In this document: one piece after another, positions 1 through 15,000 of the stretch | How positions within the stretch are numbered: position 1 is the first letter of the stretch | Layout: each line of letters starts with the position of its first letter | Assembly: GCA_902765215.1 (NCBI GenBank) | Contig: CACWZA010000007.1 | Coordinates: 1-64,000, forward strand | DNA length: 64,000 nt | Reading direction: 5' to 3' | From: an uncultured bacterium | Lineage (GTDB): Bacteria; Cyanobacteriota; Vampirovibrionia; Gastranaerophilales; Gastranaerophilaceae | Notes under the pieces: generated by a model | The model's input: the letters and a program-made list of their open reading frames with translations, nothing else | The model's database searches: none | Told to the model about the DNA's origin: nothing | Program-made: the position numbers and the translations under genes

Positions 1-3000
1 CTTTGTGGTCGTTGTACCTGCGTTTGTCAATGTGCCGTTTACCGTACCGTTGTTGTTAAAGGTACCGCGGGTTACGGTTATTCCGCCGTTGATTATTGTC
101 TGAGCGTCAGTATTTAATACTGCGTTTCTGTTATTAACGGTTGCTACTATTCCGTTTGAGTTAATTTTTACATGTTCTATGTTCAGAGTAGAAGCACTTG
201 CAATATTAAATCCTGTATAATCACCCATATTGATTGTAGAGATTGCTTCTTCTGTTTTTGCACCTCTGACTGTAAATGTATTTGCACCGGTATTACCCAA
301 GTCTTCTGTCACATCATAAACAGACAGTGCATCCGCAGTGACAAAGTTTCTGTTGTTAAGGTTTGCCTGGTTAACAAATGCAAGAGTATCATGATAAATA
401 TATGATGTTTCTCCGCCTTCTCTTCTGCTTTCTGTTATACCGATTGAGTCGTTTTCTGTATCTGTTGTAGCCAATCCGAGTTTACCGTATACAATTAACT
501 CAGAAATTACAGTATCTTTGTATTCTGTTGTCCAAGCATTATTTGTACGGGCAACAGCATTATGTCTTTCTTCAGGAGTATAACTTATTTCATATTCATT
601 GTTGCCAAACATTTCTCTTACATGATCAGATAATGCCAACTGTACTAAATTATCATAATCATGTGATACGAGTATCTGAACCTTATAATAAGGATCATCT
701 ATATCAGTAAAGTCCATACTGCCCAAAATGTTTATGTCAGATAATGTTATGGTACCGCCCTTGCTTACGGTCTGAAGTTCTAAGATATCGCCATAGTAAT
801 CTTCAACATTAAAATCTAATACCAAATTCAAATCATCATTCAGAGTTAAATCATTAATTATCAGAGTTGAAACATTATCATTTGCAACATCTAAAGTACA
901 ACCGTTAACAACGAGTTTACTTGTATAATCTATATCACGCAAAAGTTTCATTGTACCGTGATTAAGGTTGATTGTATCAACATAAACTTCACCTGCAAAT
1001 GTTGTAACATCGGATGAATTAGTGTTTACATTAACAACACCGATTTCACCGCCGATATACCCGTCAATATAAGAGTTATTTACGTTAACTACGGCATCAT
1101 CATTCATCATTAAAATCAGAGAATATTCATTACCTGTCAGTTTGACATCCTGCAAGGTCAGTTCTGTTTCATTTGCTAATATAAATCCGTCATTACCATT
1201 CAAATCTAATATTGATTTATTATTACCTGAAGTTGCACCCTGAATAGTGAACTTGCCTGCTCCTGTTACACCTAACTCGTCTGTCAGGGTATAAACATTT
1301 TCAGCATCTGCTGTCACAAAACTGCGTTCCGGAGCAGAACTTTGGTTCAACAATGACAAAGTGTTGAGTTTTGTATCAACAGAATCTCCCGAATAATTTA
1401 ATGCATTGATTATAACACTGTCATCAATTGTAGTTGTTTTGATAATTCCCAAAGTTAATATTATATCTACAGTATCATAATGATGTGTATAGTATTCACT
1501 ATCCCAGTCAGATACGTTAGGAATTTCATCAGTATAAGTGTAATCGTTTAATGTACCTGCATTGTATTCTGCTGAAGACAGAGCAAGTTTTAATCCGTTT
1601 GGAACAGTATTAATTACTTTAAGTATAGTTCCGACTTCAGGAAGGGTATCAGCCATGTGGAAATTAATATTATTTATAGTCAATACACCGTCAGAATCGT
1701 TAGCAACAGTAATTGTATCTGTCTGATTATTTACAAAATCCATATCTAAATCTATACGACCGTTTCCGTTAAGTATGTTCAGATTATGGTTAATGAAATC
1801 ACCGTCAGATATATTTAATAACCCGCTGTTGAGATTTAATGTACCCTCAATTACTGCACTTTCGTCAAGAACTAATTCTGAATTGATATAGGTTACACCG
1901 CTGCCATAAATTGTACCGTCCAAAGTACCTGACAGATATAAACCACCCGCATTGTTAACAGTACCCTGCAAAGTTGCAAAACCTGAAGTCAAACTTCCCG
2001 TATTAGTAATATTAATTTCATTTTGCTTAATTACTATACTATCAGCATTTGTAACTTCACCGATAATATTGGTAACCCCTGTGTCACCCGTAATTTTTGA
2101 TGCCAGATTACCGCCGTTTAAGTTCAGAATACCAGCATTTTTAATACTGTCAACTGTTGTAATATTTCCTGCATTGGTAACTAATGTCGTATTTTCTTTT
2201 ATATTAACTTCTGACTGACTTATTTCAGCATTATTTATAACAGTTCCAGATTTAATATTAATAATACCGTTATCACCGCTTACAGAAGAATCTAAAGTAC
2301 CTGCGCTTAAGTTAATAACACCTGCGTTTGTTATACCGCTTCTGATATTCAGGTTAGATGCACCTGTATCAACTTCTGCACCCGTATAAATTGTCATATT
2401 ATTTTGGGAAACTTTATTATTGAAAATAACTTTACCGTCATACTGATGTTCAACTTCATTTTCATCAGTCCATGTACCACCGATATTGATTGCACTTGTT
2501 GATACTGAAGAATCTGTAATTGCACCGTTAAAGGTGATTGTACGCTGACTTGTAACGGTTTCACTTTCAACTTCTTCTTCGTAAGTTTTTGCCTGAAGGT
2601 TTAATACAGCATCGTTATTAATATCATTCAGAACACCTTCCGATGTTAAAATCATTTGACCGTAAGTTGGAGATAATTCATCATTATCTAATGAATATTC
2701 AACTCCTGATTTATTTCCTGTAAATTCAACGTTTTGAGTATCGGCAATAATATTCAGATTACCGGCATTATAAATAGCACCGCCAATACCCTCACCTGTA
2801 GTGAAGTTGTTTGTAAATGAGGAATCTTTTACGGTTAATGTTCCCGCATTATATAAAGCACCACCAATTTCGGCACTGTTTGAATCAAATGTTCCTGAAA
2901 TTATACCTGTACCATCATTGTATACAGCACCGCCGTATACTGATTTGTTAGATGTAAAGAGGGCAGAGAGAGTCATTTCACCTGAGTTATAGACTATACC

Positions 3001-6000
3001 CTTACCGCCGTCTGTCGTATCAAATACATATCCTAAGTTGATGTTTTCAGTGAAGGTACTGCCTGTGCCCTGAAGAGTACCTGCGTTAGATATTGCAGCA
3101 CCATCAAGAGCATCTGTTCTGTCATCATCTTCTTCTATATTTACTCCTTTATATATAGAGTTTTCAAAATTAACAGTACCGTTTTGTTTAACAATAATTC
3201 TTGTGTTGGTTGCTTTGTTATCGCTTTCATCAGCCACAATTCCTTCATTGAAGAATCTTACAACATCACCTGTTGTTTCTGATGTATCTCCGACATTTTT
3301 AATATTTAATAAACCGTTATGTACATATATATCCTGATCTGCAACAGAAGTATAGAGATTAATAGTACCGCCTGTCGGAGCAATTTTATTAATAGTAGTA
3401 ACATTACCAAGTTCATCAACAGTTTTAGTTGTATAAGCAACATTACCTGCATTTATATTTATTGTATTATTACCCAAAGGAATTGATGAACTTACTCTTT
3501 TGACAATTCTGTCATAAATATTAATTTCTCTCGCCTGAACTTCATCATTATCATTAGTGTATGTGCCTGCATTGAGGTTTAATACACCGCTTAAAATAGT
3601 AATACCGAGATTAATAGCATTAGTTGTATCAACCGTATATGAACCGTCAGGATTTTCTGTTACATCAACATTTCTGTAGTTACCCTGAATAAGCGAATTA
3701 CTGTCAAGTGCAAGTATATTAAAAATTCCGCTATTAAATACAGCACCGCTGTCACGCAAAGCTGTAACCGTAGATGACGGATTTACCTGCGAATAGTTAT
3801 TCGTAATTGTTGTGTCAATAAGAGTAAGATTACCGCTATCATTAGAGATAACCGCACCGCTAGGATCTTCACCTGCACCTTTATGAGAGAAGATATTGTT
3901 TGATATTACAGAACCGCTATCAACAACCAAAGTACCTCTGTTTTTAATTGCAGTACTGTAGGTTGTTGAGTAGTTATCATTTATGCGGGAATCTTTCCCT
4001 ATATAAGTATCCCCCTCAATAGCTAATGCCCCGCCATTATCACCACTTGAATAATCAATCTTATTATGGTGTATATTCAGATTGTTTCCAATATACGAAT
4101 TTCCACAAACTGATACAATTGTAAATGCATGACCTTCATTATATTCAAAAGTAGCATAATCACCTAATAATAAACCTCTATTAGCATAAATAGTAGTTGC
4201 CGTCCCAGATTCCGCAGTTGTTTTGTTACCGCTAAAGAGGGCATAATTACCAATCTGCGTATAACCGTTCAGGAATATACCACTTTGGCCATTTGAAATA
4301 CTTTCATTATCTTTAAAGGTAAAATAGTCACCTATTTTATTACTTTCCGACTGTGATGCCAGATATATTGTTGAACCGCCATAGTTTCCTTCTATGGTTG
4401 CATAGTTACCCATGGTAAGAAATGCTGATCTGATTGCGTTAGCTGAATCATAGTATGATGGTGAAGATTCAGAAGTATTTACATATTTATTATTCTTAAA
4501 GGTTGCATAATCACCGATTTCTACCCCGCCATTTGCATATATTGCCGATGATGAACTACTGCTGCTTGATACTCTTGATTCATTATTTTCAAAAGTTGCA
4601 TAGTTACCGATTTCAACACTGCCGGATGCAAATATAACAGCATCACCGTTTCCTGTATTATAATTACCTTTAAAGATTGAATTATCACCTATGGTAAGTT
4701 TAGAATTTGAATCCTGAATTGTTATAGCAGCTGCAGAAATGATTGCACTGTTATTTTCAAAAGTTACATTATCATCTATTGTAAGATTTCCGTTTGAAAC
4801 ATAAACAGCACCTGCACCTGTACTTGCATAATTACCTTTAAAGGTTACATCATTACCTATTTCCACATCACCAATAGAATATATTGCACCTGACGCACCT
4901 GATACAAGTAGATTTTCAAAGGTTGAATAATTTCCTATTGTAGTAGTACCTGTAGCATATAAAGCACCTGATGCCCCCGGGTGATATGGTATATTTTTTA
5001 TTGTTGCATAATTACCCACAACAATATTTCCGCCACCATCCGCATACACCGGAGCATTAGTACCGTTTGTTATTGTTATATCAGAAATAGTTAAATAATC
5101 ACCAAATTCAATACCGCCCGATTCAGAATATACAGACCCTGCCAATGTTTCTTCATTTATAAATTGAGCATAATTACCTATTGTAATTTTTCCACCTGCT
5201 GAAATATCAGCATAATTACCCGCATAATTGCCTTCAAATTTAGCATAATCACCTATCGTTATAGCACCTGCTGCATACAAAGTAGTTGATGTATCATAGG
5301 TACCAGTACTGTTCATAGTATTACTTTTAAAAGTTGCATAGTTACCCAGTTCAACCGTACCTGCTGAATACAAAGCAGATGTATAAGATGAAAGATTATA
5401 GTTACCTTCAAATTTAGCATAATCGCCAAATTCAACATGTGCACCGTTACCATATACTGATACTGCCGCAGAATGACCGTAACTGCCTTTAACCGTTACA
5501 TTGTCACCTGCTATCAAAGATGCAGTATTGGTTTTGCCTGAATCCGTTGAGCCTGAAATTTCAATTGTGCCTGAACCACCGTTTGTATAGTTACCGTCAA
5601 ATGTAACATTATCCCCTATATTGAGGGTTGAATAATCACCCAGAATATATATAGGAGTTGTGTTTCCATAACTACCGGTAAAATATCCGCCATTACCTAT
5701 TGTTAAAGTTACTCTGCTTGAACCTTCAATAGGAGCATTACCGCTTATATATATTGTACCTGAACCGCCTGTTGTATAATTACCTTCAAATTTTGCATTT
5801 TCCCCGATATTAACAGTTGAAGTTCCTGCACCTGTAACATATATAGCACCATAACTGTATGAATGAGTACCTTTAAAAGTAGCATTATCACCTATTGTCA
5901 AATTAGCCGTGCCTGCATTTAATACATTTATACAAATTGCTCCTGCTCCGCCATAAGATGAACTGCCTTCAAAATAAGCATTATTTCCTATTGATAAACT

Positions 6001-9000
6001 TGCATTTTCGGAAGTAATATTTATATCACCGCCATTTGTACTAAAGTTATTCTTAAATACAACATTATTACCAATAGTAACCGGAGCGGCAGAATATATA
6101 GCACCACCGTTTGCATTTGTTGATTTATTGCCTATAAATATTACGTTATCACCTATTGTCAAATCACCTGCATTATATATAGCGCCACCACTTCCTGAAG
6201 TGATATTATCCTTAAATATTACATTGCTTATTGCACCTTTAGAACCCGCTGCAAAATATAATGCACCGCCAAAATTAGAAGACTCTTGTGAACCTGCAAA
6301 ACCGTTCCATGAGTTTGTTATTGTATATGTTACGGCATCAGCAAAATTTGTTGTGATTTCTTCATTGGCATCATACATAATAATTGTACCGACATTTGAT
6401 GCTTTTAATGTATTACCGTCCGGAACAACAATACCTTTATAATGAGTTTCTGATGATGAATCATAACCGTTTATACCGTAGCCGCCGCCCTTAATATTAA
6501 GAGTTGCTTCCGTTCCCTGCATAGTGCCGAGATTTACAGTTACATTTTCATCAGCTCTAAGGGTATATATTCTTTCCGCTACGGTTTGATGAACTGCTGT
6601 ATACAAATCTGCAGCAGAGAAGGTTAAATCCCCTGTTGTATTTGCATAAGTAACGAGAATATTTAAATCATTCGGCATATCTATTGTAAAATTATCCTCA
6701 GACAATTTATAAACAGGCATCAAAGCTTCGTTATCCGTAAGGTTTATAACAACAGGAACAGCGTCATCATAATCTGCAATAATTCTGATTGAATCAATAA
6801 TTATATTATGAGTGACTTCTTCTTCCCCTTGTATCACAGAACTTACAATGATTTTATCCACTTTAGAATTTGCCAAATCAGCATCAATTGATAAATTCAT
6901 ATCAGCATTAAGGGTTAAATTACCCAAATCTACTGTTCCTGTTCCCTCACAAGATTCTCCTGTGTCCTGCATATTAATTCTGCCGCCATTAGCCGTAAAA
7001 TTATTTACATCTAATTCACATCCGATATCGTTAAATTTAATAGCCGCACCATCAGCAAGAATAAGATTATCAGCCGTGATAGCTCCTCTTGTTATCGTCA
7101 AATCAGAATCAATATATGTATCCCCTGAACCCTGAAGAGTTCCTGTTAAATAGTTCATGCCGGTATTTGTGATGTGCATAACACCGTTATTTGTAATTGT
7201 ATATAAATAAGGGTTAGGAATAGTCCCTACGGCAGTAGACAAACTTGCATCTTCAAGAATATTTAACTGCTTCATTCTCAGAAGTCCATTATTAGTAACA
7301 GCACCCGTAATATTAACCGTTCCGTAGAAATATTCTGAACTGCCAATATTAGAAATAGTACCTGAACCGAGGCTTAACTCAGCATCATCGCGTCTTAAAT
7401 ATACTCCGTTTAATACATCACTTGCTTTAATATTAACAGTACCATAATCAATATAAATTACTGAACTAACTGAATTATTAAAGTTTACTACACCTTTATT
7501 ATTCTCATCACCGACATTGATAGTACCAGAACCCATGATTGAACCGCCAAAAGTAATTGAACGCTGTTTTGTAACAGTTTCACCCTCAACTTCTTCTTCG
7601 TAAGTACCGGCTTTGAGATTTAAAATACCTCCGCTAAAATATATATCATTCAAATTACCTGAGGTTTCATCAACCACCATTTGACCAAAGGTCTCACTTG
7701 TGGGATTAGTATCAACAGAAGTAAATATAACGCCTGATTTGTTACCCGAGAACTCAACATTTTGTTCAGATGCAACAATATTCAAAGTTCCATAGAAATT
7801 TATTGCACCGCCACTATTCCCTGAAATATTATTAATAAAGTTTGTATCAGTAATTACAGAATTACCACCAATATATAACGCACCGCCTGATCCGTATGTC
7901 ATATTATTTCTAAACACATCACCTTTTGAAGTAGTCAAACCCTTACCGGAATATAACGCACCTCCGCCTGCTCCTGAAAGAGTTCTATTATTTTCAAATA
8001 AAATATTTTCCCCTAAAGATATTGTTTCATTAGAATATAACGCACCACCCGGGCCGCCTATATTTGTTGCAGCAGCATAGTTTCCGATAAATCTGACGTT
8101 ATCACCTACAGTGATAGTTCCACCATAAACTGCACCACTATACGAATATGTGCTATAGTTTGATTTAAATAATGAATTATCATTAATATTTAATGCACCT
8201 TCTATTGATACTGCACCACCAATACCTAAAGAATAGTTACCAATAAATATTCCGCCAATTGATAAACTCGAAGCATTACCACCAATAGCTCCACCCAAAT
8301 AACCACTATATGACCCCTGAGATGAATTCCCTACAAACACACCATTAACACTTACATTGTTACTGTTGATATTTAAAGCACCACCGTTTACAGTATTCAC
8401 ATTATTCATAAATACAACATTATCAATACTACCGTTAGAACCGGCACTGTAATTAATTGCCGAACCCGGAGATGTTGCACTCATACCATTCCAAGATTTC
8501 GTAATCTGAACATCAACGGCATCTGCGAGATTTGTTGTTACTTCACCATCTTTATCAAGCATTGTATATGTACCGACATTTTCAATATTTAAGGTTCGTC
8601 CGCTTGGAACGGTTATTCCCGAATAATGTTCATCAACTACCGAATCGTAACCGTTTATTCCGTAACCGTTACCGATAATATTCAGAGTTGAGCCTGCACC
8701 CTGCATAGTGCCTAAATCAATATACAGATTATCATCAGCACCCATTTCATAAGTGCGTGTTGAATCAGTCATTTGCACATAATGATACAAATCATCAGGA
8801 CGCATATATACAAATATTAATTTCCCTGTTTCAGGTTTATAGTGAACAACATATTTGTTATCAGGATTATGGCCCGCAAAATTTATTATTTTATTTGATG
8901 TTGTTGTTAAAGCAAAATTAGATTTCAAATAACTATCCGCAACAGTAATAATTGTGTGTTCCGCTGTTGTATCAGAAAGAACTTTTATATCACCTAATAG

Positions 9001-12000
9001 AAATTTGTATGTTGCTCCGCTTTCATCGAAAGATGTTGCACTGAAATTATCCGCTGACGGAACATCACTTGTTGTAGTTCCAACAAGGTCTACATCTATT
9101 TTGAGGTTCAGATTTGCTCCCAGAGTAACCGCCCCAAGCGTATTATTTTGAATTGCACCGTTTTGAAAATCAAGAGTACTTCCTTCTCCTACATTATCAA
9201 AAACATCTGTTGTTAATGAACCTGTTGTAACGGTTGAATCAGTTTGAGTAACAGAACCGAACTTAACTAAAGTATTTGCTTTTGCAATATGAAACTCTGC
9301 AGATGTTACATCATTATTGAATGTATAATCTCCGCCTTGTGACCAAACCTGTCTGTCTGATTCTGTCTTATTGATATTTATTATACCTGAGCCTTCAATA
9401 GTACCGTCAAAGGTTATAGAACTGCCCGTTTCCGCATTCAGATACACTGTACCAAGAGTATAAATATCATTGTATCTTGATTTAGACACACTGTCCTCAA
9501 CCCAATTAACTGTATTATCTTTAAATAATACATCGGTATTATCCGTTGCCTGAATATACAGTACGGTATTTTCCACCCCGTAAACAGCACCGCCCAAAGC
9601 CTCCATTCCTTCTGTTTCTGCCGTTGCGGAGTTGTTTTGAATTACGGAATTTTTAAATAACGGGCGGGCAGTACCTGCACCGTTTCTGTTCATATAAAGT
9701 GCACCGCCATAAGCATTTCCGCCTAATGAGGTTGCATAGTTGCCTGTTATTGTAACACCGTCATAACTTACATTTCCTCCTTGGAATATAGCACCACCCA
9801 TAGCATTACCGTCAACAGTCGTAACGTAGTTATCCGTAATATCGCTTCCTGTAACCTGTGTTCCGTTTGTATAAGCACCAAATTCTATTGCACCGCCCTG
9901 CCCGTTATTTGAACCTGTTGCTGCAACATAATTCTCTCTGAAGTTACCTGTAATAGAACCTGTTTTCCCACTACTATAAAACGCACCTGCAGAAGTCGTT
10001 GTATAGTTCCTTATAAAATCACCTGTAACAGAACCTATACTGTCATAACTGAAAACACCACCGACGTTACCTATAAAATCAGCAGTTATTTCGTTAATTA
10101 TATAAGTATAAGGAGTTGACCCACTACCAAAATAACTATATACACCACGTGCACTGTTATTCAGGAATAAACCGCTTATTGTACCTATTGTACCGCCTAC
10201 GTTATAGACTGACGTAATATTATTATCATAAAATACACCGTTTATAAGTTCTGAACGACCGCCGTTATACACAACACCGTTTTCCCTGCCTGTACCGTTG
10301 CCGACAAAATAAGAACCTTCTATATTCATTGTCCCGCCTGATTGGTTATATATGGCAGCACCGTTCCCGTTAGCAATCAAAATATTATCGTAAAACACCG
10401 AATCCGTTATATTCAAAGTGCCTGAATTCAGTACAGCCCCACCGTGCAACTGTTTGAAACCGCGCATTGATTTATTAACTGTTACAGCCGTAATATTATC
10501 GTCTGAATCTATTGTAAGAGTAACCGCACCGACTTCGTTGATATTAAGAGTCTGACCTGAACCGACTGTCACACCTGCAAAGCCACCACCGTTAATATCA
10601 TGCCCGTTACCGTTAACTGTAAGAGTTGAATTTTCACCTTCCATTGTATCTAAATTAAACTTAACAACATCATCCTTTGTCATTGTATATATTCTGTTAT
10701 CGACAGGCATGTGAACATAAGTGTATAAATTCTTTTCCCCGACAAGGAGCTGACCTTTGCTGTTTGTATTGTCGTCCGTATCAACATAGGTTGTATACAT
10801 TGCCGCATAATCTTTATTTGCGGAAGAGAAAGTCACAACATTATTATTAACAGCAAAATTATCCATTAAAACATAGTTTGCAATATCAATTGTTACAATA
10901 CCCGCATCATTAGCTAAATCAGATATTGCTGTCATATCTGCGATTACAAAATTATAATCACTTCCACTTCCTGCATAACTTGTTGCAGTGAAACTATCAC
11001 CCGTACCCGCATTAAGATCTAAATCAAGTTTTAGATTAAGATTAGACCCGAGTGTAACAGCACCGAGCGAGTGTGAATCAATATGAGTATTTCGGGAATC
11101 TATAACCCCGCCATTTGCATCATTTTTAAAATTATTCGCAGTTAATGAACCATAGGTTACATCACTATTAGTCTGTGTTGTTGTTCCAAATTTTACATTT
11201 GCACCATTATACAATTCAAAATGACCTATTCCAACATCATTATTAAAAATGTATTGCCCGCCTGTTTCAGAAACTGCAACTTGAGATTTAGTCAAATCAT
11301 CTGCAACAACCCAATATGTTTGCCCCGTATTACCTAAAAGAATTTTAGAACCTGTACTCGTAGTAGTTATTGTTCCGTTTACTGTAATAGATTGATTTTG
11401 ATTTGCATTAAGATATAATCTTGAATCAGTACGGAAACCAAAGTCGTTATAATCATCACCTGTTGCACTATAATTACCGATAGTACCTGTTACTGTTGCA
11501 TTGTTTATATTATCTTTAAACAGAACCGGTCTGTCTTTTGAAATAATATACACTGTAGACCAAACGTCAATAGCACCTCCTACGTCTGCCCACGCTGCAG
11601 CATTATTTGTAAAATTAGTATCAATGAATGTAGTAGCACCACCGCCACCGTTATTCACCGCTCCGCCAATTTCTTTTACAATATTATTTCTAACTTCACT
11701 GTTTATAATTGTCAAATTACTGCTATTACTTATTGCACCGCCAATTTTACAGTTATTACCGTCAAAAATAAGGTTTTTACCTGTAAAATATCCTTCATTT
11801 CGTATTGCACCACCGGAAGCATTACCTTCAGCATAATTATTGTTAAATGTGGCATTTTCAATATACATAACAGCATTACTACTATTTACTATTGCACCGC
11901 CACCGCCATAAGTGTAATAAGCATGATTACCTGTGAATACAACATTTTTTATAGAAACATTACCATTATTAGTTATTGCTCTACCGTTGAACCCGTTGAA

Positions 12001-15000
12001 CCCGTCGCCCGTAACTGTCGGAACTTCTTCCACAACTGTCATACCGACATTACGAACATTAAGTGTCTGTCCTGCCTGAACTGTTACTCCGCTCTTTAAA
12101 TTACCGTTAACATCATATCCGTTACCTTCAACAGTGAGAGTTGAATTTTCACCCTCCATTGTTCCGAGATTAAGTGCAACTTCATCATCTTTTTCCATTG
12201 AATATGTTCTGGCTGCAAGAGGGAAATGAATGTATGAATACAGGTTGTTTTCCCCGATCATAACCTGACCTTTGCTGTTTGTATTGTCTGATGTATCAAT
12301 GTATTTTGTATACATTGCAACATAATCTTTGTTTTCCGTAGAAAAATGAAGTAAGTCCTCATCAACCCCAAAATTATTCATTAATATATAGTTTGCAACA
12401 TCAATTGTTACAACACCCGCACTGTCAGACAAATCTGTTGATGATGCAAAATCTTTTATCACAAATTTATATGCATTTCCGCTTGTTGCATAACTTGTTG
12501 CAGAAAGAAAATCACCCGTTCCCGCAACTAAATCTATATCAAGTTTAAGACTGAGATCAGACCCGAGTGTAACTGCACCTAAAGAATGAGAATCAAAATT
12601 AGAGTTTCGGGAATCAACAACACCGCCGTTTGCATCATTTTTAAACTCGGCTAAATTCAGTTTACCGTAACTCATAGTAGAATCATCCTGTTCAACAGAA
12701 CCGAGTTTTACATTAGGACTGTTATATAAATATAATCTCACACCTTTTAATTCATTATTAAAGACATATTCCCCGCCTAACTGGGTTATTAACCCCTCTG
12801 TTACTTCAAAGTCTTCGTCCATTGTATATTTTGGTGCGCTGGCTCTGTTTAATTCAACTGATGAAGAGGTCTCCGCCTCAATAATACCGTTAAAGATTAT
12901 TTTTCTTCCTTCATTGGCGTTTAAAACTATTTTTGAACCTCTGAACAATACATCATGATACTTATAATTGCTTACACTTAAATTATCTTCGGCATCCTTG
13001 GTAATTGTACCGACTTTGTTACCATAAAACTCTACATCTTTTTCATCAGCAATTATGTAAGCCGTTGATCCATCCATCCAAATAGCACCGGTCTTATTAG
13101 AAGCAACATTTCCCGTAAAAGTAGAATCTTTAAACCATGTACTAACATATGACAATGATGCAACGGCAGCATTACCTGTAATCCAGTTATTAATAAAATC
13201 GGCAGATATATTATATAATGTCCCGCCATATATAACCCCACCGACTGCACTATTATTGTTATAATACACATTATCCCTAAAGGTACCGGAAATATTACCT
13301 ATCAATGTAGGAGTTGTCGCACGGATTATTAAACCCTGCATATTATTTGCAGTGTATGCTTTGTTACCTATAAAATCTCCCTCTATACTGTATACTTTAC
13401 CGCCATTTAAATATATAAGACCGCCGTTCATAGTATCAGTATTATTAATAAGGTTATCAGTAAATACACCTGTTATATACTTAATCAACCCGTTGTTATT
13501 GTATAAAAACAGCGCCGGAGCATTACTTGATCCGCCTGTAAATGTATTATTTTTAAACAATATATTTTGAGCATCTAATGTACCGTTGTTATAAATAAAA
13601 CGGGTAGCTAAGAAATTATTTATACCATCACCCGTAATGGTACCATCGCTATCCATACCGACATTTCTCATATTGAGTGACTGCCCGCCCTGAACAGTCA
13701 TACCTTTATGAGAGTTACCGTTTATACTGTAACCGTTACCTTCAACATTTAAAACTGCGTCTGTACCCTGCATAGTGCCTAAATCACTTCCGACAGAATC
13801 ATCAGCAGACATTCTGTATGTACGGACAGGTGAATTAACATTTACAGCATTATATAAATTTGCTTTGCTTACCTTCAAATCACCATCTGAATTGCTATAT
13901 TCAAAGAAATACTGAACCCCGTCAGCAACACCGTCAAAAGTATAATCATCAAAAAGTGTTCCGAAATAATTTTTCAGATTTGAATCTGCAATATTAATCG
14001 AATGAATTGCATAATCAGCCGCATCAGCAATTGTGTTTATTGAGATTATGTTTAATTTTGCATCATCAATTGATGATACAGTTCCGGAAAAACTGTCAGC
14101 AACATCATTATCTAAATCAATATCAATTTTTAAACTTAAATCTGAGTTTAATGTAACCGCACCAAGCACATGCGCATGTGTATTATCATTTCGTAAATCA
14201 AGAACCCCGCCGTTTGCATCATTTTCAAAAGCTGTCAGGTTAAGACTACCATAAGTTGTTGTTAAGTTTTCCTGTTCTTTTGAACCTAATCTGATATCCG
14301 CATTACCGTATACAAATAACTGTTGTGAATCAATAGGGCTGTTAAAATAATATGTTCCGCCGGTTTCGATATTTTCATCGGTTGAAGTTAATTCACTGAC
14401 ATAAACCTTACGGGTTGCATTTGGCTTGTTGATATGCAATTCACCCGTACCTTCAACAGAACCGTCAAAAGTTATTGACTTCCCTTCAGCAGCATATAAA
14501 TATACTGAGGCATAGTTTGCTATATCGTTATAAACAGCCGAATTAGAAACCGTATATGTTCCGTCACCGTTATCTGTTATTGTACCGACTCTGTTGTTTG
14601 TGAAAAGAACATCTTCTGCAACGGCACAAACAGATAAATTACCGCTGTTTGCATAAATTGCACCTGCAGCAACAGATGCAGCATTGTCTTTAAAGATACT
14701 GTCGGTGATTGTAATATTACCTGCTTCTAAATAGATTGCACCCGCTTTGACACCAACGGCATAGTTGTTTTCAAAAGTGGCTGTAATATTGTAGATAGTG
14801 CCCTGATCTTCCGATACAACAGTTCCGCCGTAGTCACTACCTGCCAAAACGTTATCTTTGAAAGTACCTGTAATGTTATGAATAACCCCTTGATATGCAG
14901 AAATTATCCCCCCGCGTGAAACCCCGCTTGGGATAATAATGTTGTTCTCAAAATTACCGCTTATGTTTCCAACCTGAGATGAATTGGTAAACATCAAAAA

